From Brachypodius melanocephalos (taxonomy: Eukaryota; Chordata; Aves; Passeriformes; Pycnonotidae): a DNA stretch of 64,000 nucleotides. The translations under genes and the position numbers were made by a program. The notes under the pieces were generated by a model. The model saw only the letters and a list, made by a program, of their open reading frames with translations, did no database searches and had not been told where the DNA came from. Shown piece by piece: positions 33,301-45,430 of the stretch. The DNA is taken from contig VZSR01003022.1 of the NCBI GenBank assembly GCA_013398615.1, forward strand, positions 4,882,810 to 4,946,809, given 5' to 3'. Each line of letters starts with the position of its first letter. The stretch's first letter is position 1.

Positions 33301-36300
33301 GAATCCTGTGTTGGCTAAAGCCTAAGCACATAAGTGATGCTGTTTATGAGACTGGGACAGCACAGTTGGCTCTGAGAACAGCCCTTTGTTTTCACATGAA
33401 CTGGATGTTTTCTTAAGCCCTGACTAAGAGCAGGTGGGTTTCATTTTTCTTGGTGCTTCTAGAGGTAGAGTGAAAATCTGACCTTAGTCCTTCCAAAAGG
33501 TAAGGAAACAGGTGCTGATGTGTATTATTGCTCTTTCTTTCTCTGGTGTGGTTATCATGCAGCTGTAGGTAATTAAGGAGTGACAATCCTGCAGGGTGTG
33601 AGGGGAGCTGGGTCTCCTGCCCTGGCATTTTCTTAGCCTGTTGTAATGCTCCCCTCTAGTCTGCATCTAATGATTCATTTTGCAAAGGCTTTGGCAGGGC
33701 TGAGAGTAGCTATAGTTTTCTCCAGTGGTTCAATTGGCCATGCAGTTGATTGGGAAAGAGGGATACTTGGTCACTAAGACAAGAAGGGGAACCAGGATTC
33801 CTGGGATGTATTCTGAGCCTGGGAAAGCCCTGACCTCTCACATGTCACAAAATGAGGTTCATGCTGACCTTGGACACGAGTGCTTGCCAGGGGGTGAGCT
33901 GCATTGCTGTCAGTGCCTGGGATGGGGCTTTCCTGATGGATAATGCTGTGCTGTGGGATGTGCTGGTATGTTACTTGATTGTGTGTTGCCTGTGTTTCTC
34001 TCTGCTGGCTCCCCAGATGCTGGTGCTGCCAACATCTGCTCAGTATGTCCTCAAATCTCCCCTTTCCATGGGAACGTGCTCTCCAGCTGTGCCCTGCATT
34101 GCAGGGTGTTATTATTAAAAGGGCTGTGACCTTTTTAATTATAAGCCTCTTCACTGCACAGTGACCCAGTCTGAAAGCTGCAGTAGCAGCTCTCCCTGCA
34201 ATCAAGTTATTGGCACATTTCCCCATGGACAGATCTCCTCCACCTATTTGGTTTTTTCCAAGCACCAAATTTTCCTAGTTTATGAAGTGCCCTTGGGAGA
34301 CCCGAGTGTTTGCTACACCAGCTGGGGCTGGGGGAACAGCCAGATGCCAGCAGAGATGAAGGATAATTTGTGCCCTTAAGCTGCTTGGGGCTGTGTTTAA
34401 TGTCAGCACCACCTTGCCAGAGCCAGTGTTGTTGCTGGAGAGTGGCACCTTGGAAATCACATCCCTGGCAACAAGCAGGGCCCTGATGTGGAGGTGTGTA
34501 CTGAGAGGGCTCTGTGCTGTGCTCCAGGTAATGAGTCAAGTGTGTCCCTGTCCCTGTGGATTACACCAGTGCTCTCCCACCATATGGCATCCAATTTAAT
34601 CAGCTGGGGTTGAGTTAAGTGGATTAGGCAGTGCAAGATCCTGCATTGTAATTTAAAGGGCTCTGTCAGCAATAATTTAATGGGGGAAATGGGCAGTGTT
34701 TGGGGATGAGTGGGAAAGAGGAAAGAATGGGGCTTGGCTCTGAGGAGAAAATTGAGTCTTCGTTTCCATTTTGAGCATAAGGGCCTGGGAGACTCCAGGC
34801 TTGAAGGACATGGGGGAATTGGTTATTTTAGTGTCTTTTAATTGCCTCAGCTATTGTCACACACACTCCCTCCTCTCTGGCTGCCAGCCAAAACATCCGT
34901 AGTAATCCTTTCTCATCCACCCCTTTTGCCTGAGTCCTCTTCCCCACCTGTTGGTCCTTCCAGCTTGTGGGGCTGGGGGGAGGGAGGGGATGCTGTGGAA
35001 GTGCTTTAATGTCATCTTTAGACCAGATCCCTCTTGATCTTTGTACTAATTGTGGCTCTGCATGGGCTGAGGGAGCACACAGCTCCTCTCCACAGAGACC
35101 TTGGAAACCCGAGGCTGAATGTGAAATTTCACCAAGTTGTTTGGGGGAGAAAAAGAACTGTTTAGGAATTCAGGAATCCTTTCTACATAGTACTATGGTT
35201 TTCCCACAATTTTTTGTATTTCTCTTTGCTTCTCCACTGTCAGATCAGCCAGCCAGTGCTGAAGGACTTGCCCTAATTTAGCAGATATGCTGCTGCCTTC
35301 CTTCCCCCTTCCCTCTGGATGCAGGAGGAGAAATAAAGTGCTGTGTGTCCACTTGATGTGCCCCATCCCTCCACATCCTACCTATGCTGAAGGCACCACT
35401 CTGAAATGGCAAATGTTCAGCTTCAAAAACGGGGTCTTGATGCTGCCAAATCCTATCAAGCGAGAACTGTGGCTGCAGACTGTTCCGGGCAGCACCAGCC
35501 TGGCGCCCTCTGGCTCCCTGTACTGCAAGCACTGACGTGACCCTTCTAATTAACACCAGCCGAGGAAACACGCTGTGTCCCCAAACAAAGAGCTGTGCTT
35601 GTGGAGCAGGGGAGGGAGAGAGGGATGGAGGCTGCATTTCTCTGAAAGCTTCCATGGGAAAGACCTTTGAACAAGGAGGGTGGGGATGAGAAGAGAGACC
35701 ATATGGTAGTAAGGGGACCGGAGCCGAATCCAAGCAGTGCTTGGTACAGGGTAGCAGGGCTGGGCAGAACATCAAGGAGGCACCATCCCGGAGCTGCAGA
35801 GATCAGCAGCAGCAGCCCGGCAATAATTCTGCTACCTCTGTGACACTGAGGAAACTTGAAAAAACCCCATCCTGATCCAAAAGCTGTAGCAGGTTGCCTT
35901 TGATGGAAAGAGGCTGAGGGATAAACTGCAGGGTATTTCCTCACAGCAACATCCTGTGGCAGTGCTGGCACAGACGGATGTTCCCTGCATGGGGCTGCAG
36001 CAGAAGTGGTGCTTTCCAAACCTTGCAGTGAGGCTTAAAGAGGATTTGGAGTTGTTTCTGTCTTCCCAGTGCTGGCTTGCATCTGTCCGAGCAGAGCACT
36101 CTGCCTTGGGAGGGGTTTCTCCCTCCAGCATCTCCTGGTTGTGACTTTGGGAGATCATAAGCCTGGTGTTGGGAATGTTTTGGCTGCACTTGGCGTGACA
36201 ATGATCCGGTAGCTGTTCAGATGCCCCTCACAAATGCAGGTTTCTGGAGGAAGCCACCATCTTTTGCATCTGCTTTGGACTTTCCCCTGTCATCTCTCTT

Positions 36301-39300
36301 GCAGCGAGGGATTCTCATGTTTAGGCTGTGACAAAATACACTGGGAATGCTACACTTGGCTCCTTACCTTTAATAAACCAGCCTTGTCCCTGTCCTGCAA
36401 AGCCAGCAGCTTGCAGAGGACACAGGAGATCTTTGCTGTGTGGTGCAGATGAGCAAGTGTTTGTGGATTTGCTGGTCCTTTTCAGCTGGGCACATATAAA
36501 GGAATTACTTCTGGCCCCTTCCTAAATGTGGGGCTGTAGAAAGGGCTGCTCCTGTCCTGTGCTGCACATGGTGAATGCATCTGCTGAAGAGCAGGGAGGA
36601 AGGTGGGGAGGTCTCTGGAGGGAGCTCAGGGTGCTTGTGAGCTGATGTATGGGGTACATTGAGAGTTAAGAACTGATGTTTAATGCTGTTGATGCTTAAT
36701 GGCATTTGCTGTCTGCTCCATTACACACGGGTACTTAAAGTCAAGGGTGGGTGCAATTATTCCTTTCAAAGTCTAAATGAATGATGCTATGCTGGTTTAC
36801 TCTGGCATAGGGTATACTTGCTACTCATTTATTTTTCTTCATAGTTGCAAGGGATTGTGCTGTCTGGGTATAGTACAATAAAGATCATCTTTTGTATATC
36901 ACTTAGTGCTGCTCCATGGCAGATGATGGAAACAATCTCTGTATTTGGCCTGTATAAGGCATTGCAATGGAACTTGCTGGGGTGCAAGGAAGGAAATGCC
37001 ATCTGGCAACATCTCAAAAACAACCTGAAAAAACAACCTGAAAAAGCCTTTGCAACCTGCCCATTCCACAGACGATGGTGTTTCCCAAGGCCAGCCAGAG
37101 CTTCCAGAGAGTCACCAGTGTTACTGCTGAGACGTGCATTCCCCATCCCTGGTGTAACTCAGACATTGCTGCTCAGTTCAGCTTTGCACTTGGTGTTCTG
37201 TGTGTTTTTTAGGAGGATCTGCTATTTTGGTGTGGTGAGGTGTTCCACAAAGGCAGGGCTTGCTTTGTAAAACAGCCCCAATGAAGCAGGTGGGGAAAAG
37301 CCTCTGTTCAGGCTGGATGAGAGCAAACAGGGTGCCTAAGCCCCTGGCAGCACAGCCATCTCCTCCTCTTCCTTCTCCTCCTTTCAAACTGTGCCTCTTG
37401 CTGGGCTGAGCTGATGTTGGTCACACTGGCATTTTTGTTACCCTAATGAGATTTGCTGGATTTCCTGCTTGTTTTTTTTTTTTTTTCTTCCTTTTCTTTC
37501 TCTTGTGTAATCTGTTTTGTGCTCCTGTGCTGCCTTTAGCTGTGCAAGTGTCCCTGGTAGGGGGGGCTCAGGTGATGGCAGGGGGTGAAGGCAAGCCCAG
37601 TGCATTGAGAACAGCTCCTTCCATGCTATCTTGAGCCCCCTGAGCAAAAGTGGTACCACCAAGGAGTGGAAATGCCTGACAAGGGGCTCAGGGACACACT
37701 GTCTGTACTGTGCTGTGCTGCATAGAAACCCTTCAGCTCTCTCAGCCCCTGCTGCTCCCTTCCTTGCCTTCTGTATTTTTCAGTTCTATTTGATATTTCC
37801 TCTACCAGCTCTCCTTTATTCTTCTCAGACGCTCATCAGGCTTTCTTTAGATTTAATTTATACCTTTTCTTTATTCCCTTTTATCATCCTGCACCCCAAA
37901 TTCTCCCCTGTATATTAATGCTTGAGACCCAGGATGGTCACCTCTGCTTATGAGCTATGTCTCTACAAACACACACAGAGCAGTCCCATCCCTGTGCCCA
38001 CAGCAATTGCTGTGCCTTTTGCCAAGTTGTTAGAGCATGAGAACACAGAGGATGTTATTAGACCATGGCTGAGGCCCCATCTGCATCTTTTCCTGCTGTT
38101 CTCTTATCTAAATAACCTCAGTGCCTGTGTTTGCCTTGTAGGCTAAAATGGTTTGAAAGAGCTTGGTGACTGGTGGCTCCGAGGCTCTGATAGTGCACCT
38201 GGATCAGAATGTCCTAAATAAATATATACAAGTGGGGCTATTGAAGAGAAGGAGCAAAGAAAGAGGAGGGAGAAAGGCAGCCAGAGCTTTTCTGTGTGCG
38301 CCCCTCCCCCGGGCAGCAAATCTCCAACTAATTAATTATGTTGGATTGCAGAAAACCGTGAATAAAGGCTTCTACTCTTTTAAAGATAAAGATACAGACG
38401 TGGATGGCTGCCATGTGGCAGAACTCCTCTTCCCTGTGTGTTTTGGGGGCAGGAGGTTGTAAGTGACCCAGGATGGACAAGGAGGATGAGCACCAGGGTG
38501 CTCAGCACAGTGCTGTGCACGTGCAGAGCCCTGAGCAAAGGCGCCCTGCGAAGGACAGGTCACTGTGCTCACATGGCAGGGGATGGTGCCCACAGCGCTG
38601 GGATGCCATAACTGTGTCAGTTCTCCTGCCCTGCTCCTGCTCACACAACATATTCCCCTACTATGAGCCAGCCAGCTTGGATGTCCTTGCTCCCCTCTTG
38701 CTGGGGGGAGGCAGGTGGAACCTCTGATACTGAGTGATTTGGACACTCGGGGAGCAACCATTCCAGCACAACTGTCACTTTGCAGCTGTAGCAGCCCCCA
38801 AGACCCCTGCCAGTACTGCCACAGCTGGTTACTTCTGTCTGCTACCTTTTATGTCCAGAGGCATATAGGTACAGAGACCTTTCTTCCACGTGTTACAGCC
38901 AAATGCAGAAACAGCCTGACCCTCTGCAGCAATGCCAAAATCCTGCCCACCTCTTCTCTAGCAGCCCTTTTTCTTGACTTTGAAGACAACTGTATCATCT
39001 TGCAGGGTGCTGCCCCACTACTGTTACCTTCCATCTGCTGCTGGGGAGTTTAGGAAGCCCTGTTCCTCCAGGTGCTCAGCTCACAGCCCAGCTGCCTTGT
39101 GCCTGGCTATTGGCACAGGCTGGGGATGCTGCCCATGTGGGAAGAGATCCTGAGCTCAAATGAGTGATCAGTGCTGTTTGTGCAGCTGCACAGGAAGAGC
39201 ACAGGGCTGTAACCTTCCAGTCTGAGTTTGCAGGGAAAGGTAGCGATGAAATTCCTGATGTACTCTCAAAATTATGTTATATCTACCGCTAGTCCTGAAC

Positions 39301-42300
39301 AGGGTGCAGAGCAATACTTCTTTTGGGGGCCCAACACCAAAACCAGTGTCCCTGACAGTTCTGCTGCAAATACTATGCTGCTCCTTTCTCTGCCTCCTCC
39401 TGCAGACACCACTTCCCAGTTCAGGTGCCTTCCCGGACTCAACACTTCCTTGTAGACCAAGAAAACTTGGAGGATGGCATGATCACATCCTTACTCCAAC
39501 TGCTGGTGCTGCAGCTGCATATTTGGAAGAAGCCAGCATGGACCTGGATATTACTCACTTGAAGGTCTGAATTCTTCAGGGGGGAGGCAAATTAACTGAG
39601 CAGAGCCAGGGCAGCTGCACGACACTGGGATAAGCTACAGTGACTTCCCAGAAAGATTCAGAGGAACAGTCTGTCTAAACCATTAGAACTGTCACTTTTT
39701 GGAGAGATGGTTTATATGTTAAACACACATGGAAAAAAATGAAAAACAAACCATGACATAAAATTCCTTTGAAATTCCCAGCTGTGCAAAAAGCAGCAGT
39801 TGTGTAGCATCTGGTCTCCTTCCTTTGGGGTATTTTGTTTTGGAGATATTTTCCTAAATTCTTGGCCCACGTACCTGTTTTTGGGCAGATTAAGTAGAAG
39901 CTTTGGAAACCCTGAAGATGTGTTTGGTGCGAGCACACAGATCTGTTGGAGTGAGACGAGGTAGGAATTTAGCACTGTGCTGCTCTGGGAAAGCCTTTTG
40001 GGAGAGGAGACAGAGTGTGTGAGTGCAGGAGTGAGCGAGCAGTGCGTTATCCTGAGTGCTGGCACTGCTTTTAGCAGGAGCATGATGGGACCCTGGTGCT
40101 GGCACTGCTCTAAGTGGTTCCTGCCTGTCACACTGAGTTAGTGCATCCACCCTGTCACCAGCCAGCACTGGCTGGTACAGGAGCAAAGAAAGAGGATTGG
40201 AAAATGCTGGGGTGGGGGGACAGGCTCCACGTGCAGGGAGTTAGTTGCTGGTGCCTTGGCTCCCAGTCCCGCAGGCTCAGAGCCACTGGGGGAAAACGTC
40301 CTTCAGGATTCAGACCATAAATCCTTCGTGCATGGCCTTGCCAAGGAGAATTGCCACTGTCAGCTGATTGTTTCAGGTTGGGAGATATGGAAAACTCTGA
40401 TTTTTATTCCCCTCCACCCAGGGTTTTTGTTTCTCTTTTCCCTTTCCAGCAGTTCCTCTAATTCTGCTCCCTCCCACAACTGGAACTATGTGCCTGGACT
40501 CAGCAGATGTGGAGAGGAGCTTCTGGTCTCTCACTGAAAGTTGCTGTGTGGGGCTTTCTTGTGCCCCTTTTTCTTGCTGCCTTCATGTAACAAGGGAATT
40601 TTCACTCTAGGAAAATACATCTATATACATTAATTTTTGTTTCTTGCCCCCCTCTATTTGGAGCTTGTCATCACTTCCTTAGACTAACCTGTCATCTTAT
40701 TTCCTTGTCTCCTATGACTTTTCTAGTCCCTCTTGTCATTCCTAAGCAGCTCAGCAATTAGTCACTGAAAACTTTCCACTTCCATAAGCTACCTGCTGTA
40801 CTGCACTGCTAAATAATAAGTGGCTCAGCTACTGCAGGCAAAGCTCTGTCCTGGCTTGCCTCTGGGGAGGAAGGGAGGGGAGATAGCTGCTGTGCTCCTG
40901 GAGGGCAGGCAAGGTGTGTGCCTTGTCCCTGGACTGCTGGGATAACTGCCTCATGAGGGGCAGAATATGGAGTTTCACCATTCCCCTGGGCAGTGAATGC
41001 TTTGGGGAAGCTGATAATGAATTGCAGTGCTCTGGACCACCTGGGTGGTGCAGGTATGGGTCACTGGAGCACTGGTGACCCTGTGTCTTTACACGGATGA
41101 GTTAGGGGTGGTGCAAGCTCAGCACCTTGTGTCATTTTCCTTCTTAGTACTCAAGCAATCAGATGCTTGGCAAGAGGAGGAGGAATTAAAGAAGATCTTT
41201 AAATCTGGAAAGCTGGAGACCTTTAGAGGTTACAGCTGTAGTGTCCTAAGCCTGCATTGCAGATGGTTTGGCTCAAATGTTTCTGTGGCTGCCCAGGAGG
41301 ACAATTGGTCTCTCAGTGGCAATAAGGTGATGTTCTGGTTCTTGCACTCCCTCTGGTCCCGCTGCCTATCTCAGAGCAGCGAGAGGCTATTTATTGACAT
41401 GGGAGGAATCATCCCACACTTACAGAATCCTAGAATATACTGAGCTGGAAGGGACCCATCAGGATCAGCTCCTGGCTCCATGCATGATACCCAAGAATCC
41501 CCCCACATGCCTTAGGCTATAGTTGGGTCCAGGGATCAGAAGGGTGGCTTTGAGAGGCCCCCACTTGGACTGCACTCTGCTCTGGGACCTAAATGCTGGC
41601 AGGGGGATAGGGAGGCTGGGAAGATCAGGGAATGCAGTGGGATGACTGCAAGGAAGATTCATCTTGTGAGATTGCTGCGGGGGAGATGAAGGCTGGAAGT
41701 GGCTGGCAAAAATGCTGGGTCTGTTTGGATCCAGATGCAACTGAGTTGGCACACAGCCCTCCCAAACACAAACGCTCCTGATGAACAGGAAAGGTGCCCC
41801 CACTTATCTGCAGCTCAAACTCTAATTTTAGCTCATTCATTCTCTTGGGGTCTGGCTGCACGTAGGCCTTCTGTGCAGGGTGTGATGCAACAGTAGCCAC
41901 ATCATCAGTTCTCAAGGGCTGGAAAAAGGTTCACCAGGATTTTATCCTGGTTTTAACACTTAGAGGCACAGACTCCCCAGCCCATGGAAGGTGGCTGGAC
42001 CAAAGCAGCACTGATATCTCTTCATGCTTACAAGGCAATAAGCTACATCATGGTATGAGGGAATTGCAGCTCTATTTTTACCATTTTCCTCAAATCAGAA
42101 AGCCTTCCCAGAGGGAACACTACTGCAAGGGAAACTTACAGGACACCACTGCTGTTACCATGTCATTGCTGAGGGTCCTGGCTGGGATTTGAGTCTCTGC
42201 TTCTATGTGCTAAGGCATCTTGGTACAATGCCTTGAGCCACAGAGTGTTACAGTTTGCAGGAAACAGGTAAAGGCATCTGAAAGGCACTGGCTTAATCTG

Positions 42301-44800
42301 AACAAAGCTGGAAGAGGGTTCAGATCTTGCTGCTTCCAAAGCATGTGGTGGGTGCACCCAGTTGCTGTGGACACTTCGCGGGAAGGAAAGAATGATTGGG
42401 ATTTATTATTTTGGAAAAAAAAATTGGTTACTTTGGCAAGTTGAAGCTCATGGAGAATGGTAAAGAAGGTAACAGGTGCTTGGTGTGGAGCTGGAGGCAT
42501 GATTTCCACTCTGGTGCTAAAATGGTTAATTAACATAATCATCACAGAGCTCCCAGTTAAGCCATCTGTTGCTTAGCAAACAGTTTTGGATGTAAATGTA
42601 ATAAATATTTGATGATGCTGTGAAATGACGATAAAGGCCCACCAACCAACTGGTTCACAGAAGAACCTTCTCTGCTCTCCTAGCTTGGATTGTTTCTTGT
42701 TTCTCCCACCCTTTGCTCCTAAGGAACGGGTCTTTAAGCCTCTGCTTTTGTCCTCTGCCCTCCCAGTGCTGCTGCCAGGCGTGGGTTTCTGTGCGACCCT
42801 GGGCTCTTGGCATGCCAATCCTCTTAGTAATGCCTCTAATCATGCCACGCTGGATGTCTTGTGCTGTGCTTCCACCCCCCATCCCCAAAGCAACAGCTCC
42901 ATGGCTGTGCCACCACCAAAGACCTCTGGGTGTCATGCAAAGGCACAGTGTATGTGGACAAAGTGTAGCACTGTCCTTTGTGATGCTTTGTGCATCATGC
43001 AAATTAATTATGGTTGTAATTACCCTGTAGGACCTTTCCATTTGGCTGATTCCAGTTAAAGCCTTCCCGCATTTCTCCTGGAGTCTGTGCAGGCCTATGC
43101 AGCCTTTATTCATATACAGGAGGCTGCAAACCCACAGCTGGGCTTTGTTTTGGGTTTGTGTTTTTCTCCAGTTCTGTACGTGCTCAAAAGTGTAGCCTGT
43201 ACCCAGCATCAATCCGTCATTTGGAGACAGTCATTCTGTTTTTAGGCTGCTGGGACAGAGCTGGGAACCTGGCCTGCAGTGGGAAGGTGCTTTTATTTTT
43301 GTGAGCCAGTTGTACAGTGCCAGTGCTGACTCATGAACCTGACACCAGGGATAGCATTAGGCTAAAAATCAATTGGTCCCATGTTGTTTAACACTCCCTA
43401 TATTCATCCCTAGTTCTGCTGTTCCTCAGCCTGCATCCTGCTCCTGGATCAGTGCCCAGGCCTCTTGTGAGCCATGAGAAGACGTCACCCAGAAATGTGA
43501 ATTTCTGAGCACTCAAAGGCTGCACTGTTTATCCAGCTGATAGCTTCATCTCTGTGCTCTTGGCTTTGTTTGAGTGTTGTGTTTCAAAGAACAGGGCCCA
43601 GTATCCCACTGCTTCCTGTTAATTGAAAAATTGGGGTTAAAGCCCAGCTGCGACAACCCCTGGGGGGCTGGTTATCATTCCTTGCTGGGCCCCTGTCCTG
43701 TAGCTGAAGTTGTATAAACTTCAAATCATGACATAATGTACTGGAGTGATGGTAGGCTGAGGCAGTGCAGCTGGACTGAACATCTCTGCTGACAGTCAGC
43801 TGGGAAAAGCAAATATAAAACTCTACCTATAGTGCAATGTGCCAGAGGAGAACTGTGTTTGGGTAGGAATGATTTTTTGCTATGCATTGGCAAATGAGTT
43901 CTGTTCATTTCTGGGCCACTGGCCTGAAGTGGGACTTCTTCCAGTTATTTACTTACTGTGTGTTGACTCAAAATATTAAGATAAGAAAAATAAAATTTAA
44001 AAAAAGGCCCAAATACTTACAGGCACCAACTGTCCAGCCTTAGGATAAACATTCCACTGAGCTAAGTACAGTTACTTCAAAGAAAACTACACAAAAAGAA
44101 GTGAACGTTTATTTTCTAAAAAGGCTTCTTTTGCTGTTTGAAACTTGGCCTTGATTTTTTTTTCCTCTCCTCCCGTATTTCTCCTGGTCTTATGGCTGAT
44201 TGGAAAAATCTCCAGAAGTAATTAGGTGACTAAGAAGCTGAAGATCTCCTTGCATTTGGGCTTGTACAGCAAAAGCTTTTGAGAAAGGCTTTCAGCATCC
44301 TAAGCAATACATTTCCCACGTATTAATTTCCAACTAATGTGCCTGGTAACTCTACTTTGGGCTACTCTGAAATAAAAAGTGTCATAACTACCCCTGTTTG
44401 ATTCTGCCTCCAGCAAGTTTTTTTTGGGAACCAGCCTCCTTGAAGATGTAACACACAAATTATTTATTGCCCTGGTGCTTAGGACAGCTCTGGGCTCCCA
44501 GCCTCTATCCATCGGCTTTAAACTTTCCTCAGCCAGGACAGGGGTTTGGAGCAGCGGAGCCGAGATTTGCCGCTGCAGGATAAGGCGCTGGCTTTGCCAA
44601 CCAAATAGCAGTCCAGAGAGAAGGTAACCCACCCTCCCGTCCCCGGGGTTTGCCCGTTTTCTTGCCCGCGCATCCCCTGGCCCGCCATCCCTGGCAGCTT
44701 GCAGCGTGCTCCCATCCTTACCCTGCTCCAGGTCCTGCTGGTCGTACCAGGGCTCCTCTTCCTCGCTCTGAAACTCCTCCATCCTGTCGGCGCTCAGCAT
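27398..44800 (-). CDS. CDR2L: CDR2L, cerebellar degeneration-related protein 2-like, complete, 5 exons
   Basis: Minus-strand coding exons in order: 44800-44722, 32499-32387, 30996-30848, 29951-29787, 28283-27398. They sum to 1392 bases, 463 residues plus TGA, all GT-AG. Human CDR2L has 465 residues as I recall it. The protein is a long coiled coil. It has an acidic head EEFQSEEEEPWYDQQDLEQ, then heptad-rich [20 protein letters not shown] and EQHAKVYEQLDLTARDLELA, then [20 protein letters not shown]. The last exon carries [35 protein letters not shown] and the C-terminus EIFSRIQKTKADINATKVKN. CDR2L is the major Yo antigen of paraneoplastic cerebellar degeneration and is cytoplasmic. Of two in-frame starts, codon 1 has a weak context (TAA directly before ATG), while codon 7 at 44782 has A at -3 and G at +4 and may be the main one. 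At the exon 3/4 junction the residues are Q-C where human has H-G. Confidence 0.96.
32500..44721 (-). other. CDR2L: CDR2L intron 1, 12.2 kb
   Basis: This is the largest intron in the window. It holds a CR1 fragment at 41421-41511, a poly(T) stretch near 37471-37486 and AT-rich blocks with homeodomain-type motifs (TAATTAATTA near 38330; ATGCAAAT overlapping AATTAATTA at 42997-43010). No nested gene was recognised on either strand. Confidence 0.7.
41421..41511 (-). mobile_element. CR1 LINE 3' fragment, minus orientation
   Basis: The sequence CAGAATCCTAGAATATACTG, AGCTGGAAGGGACCCATCAG, GATCAGCTCCTGGC and CCAAGAATCCCCCCACATG is a CR1 3' region read in reverse. It lies in CDR2L intron 1. Confidence 0.87.
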
Positions 44801-45430
44801 TTAGCACCAGCGGCCCGGGGAGACTCGCAGCATCCGCCGAAGGGGGGCCCGGCGCCTCCGAAGCGCGGAGCGGGATGGATGCGGGGATACGGGCAGGGAT
44901 GCGGGTTGGGATGCGGCCTCGGTGCCCCAGCCGGGCCGGGAGGGAGGAGGTGGCACGACGTGGCAGCCGGTGCCTGGCCGCTGCCCCGGCTCTGCGTGTC
45001 CACAGGGGCGGCTTCCTCCTGCCTCCAAGGCCGGGGGGAGGCTCTGGAGGGGGGGATGCAGCAGGGACGTGGCGGCCGGGGCGGTGGGGCACGGCTTGCA
45101 CAGGGCTGGGGGATGCACAAAGGAAGGAAGAGGGCCCGGCGCAGCCAGGCAGATCCTCGCTCCGCAGCTCGGTGGGGACCTCTAGCATGGAAATGCTGCA
45201 AAGAAAACCGGCGAAAGGGAAGGGGGAGGTGAGGCGAGACCGGCCTCCTTCGCCTCCTTCTTCTCCGCCTCCGCCTCCTCCTCTCCGCCCAGCCCTGCCG
45301 CGGACAGCGGGGCGGGCGCGGGGCTGCGGGGAGCGGAGCGTGGGGTGCCAGAGTGGGATTCACCCGGACTGCGAGGAAGCGGAGCTGTCCCTCAGTGCCC
45401 CTGCTCTGTCCCTCGCGCCTGGGAGGTCTG
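44560..45430. promoter_or_regulatory. CDR2L: CpG island and promoter of CDR2L
   Basis: Dense CpG sequence surrounds the CDR2L first coding exon and extends about 600 bases upstream (to the right). A pyrimidine-rich CCT/CCG run at 45245-45297 lies in the likely 5' UTR or core promoter. The long plus-strand frame at 44650-45681 is an artefact of this composition. Confidence 0.65.

Noticed and set aside
34085..34145. Small inverted repeats (CCCTGCATTGCAGGG and an ATTAAAAGG hairpin) in CDR2L intron 1
   Set aside because: They are short, expected by chance in 12 kb, and show no RNA-gene signature.
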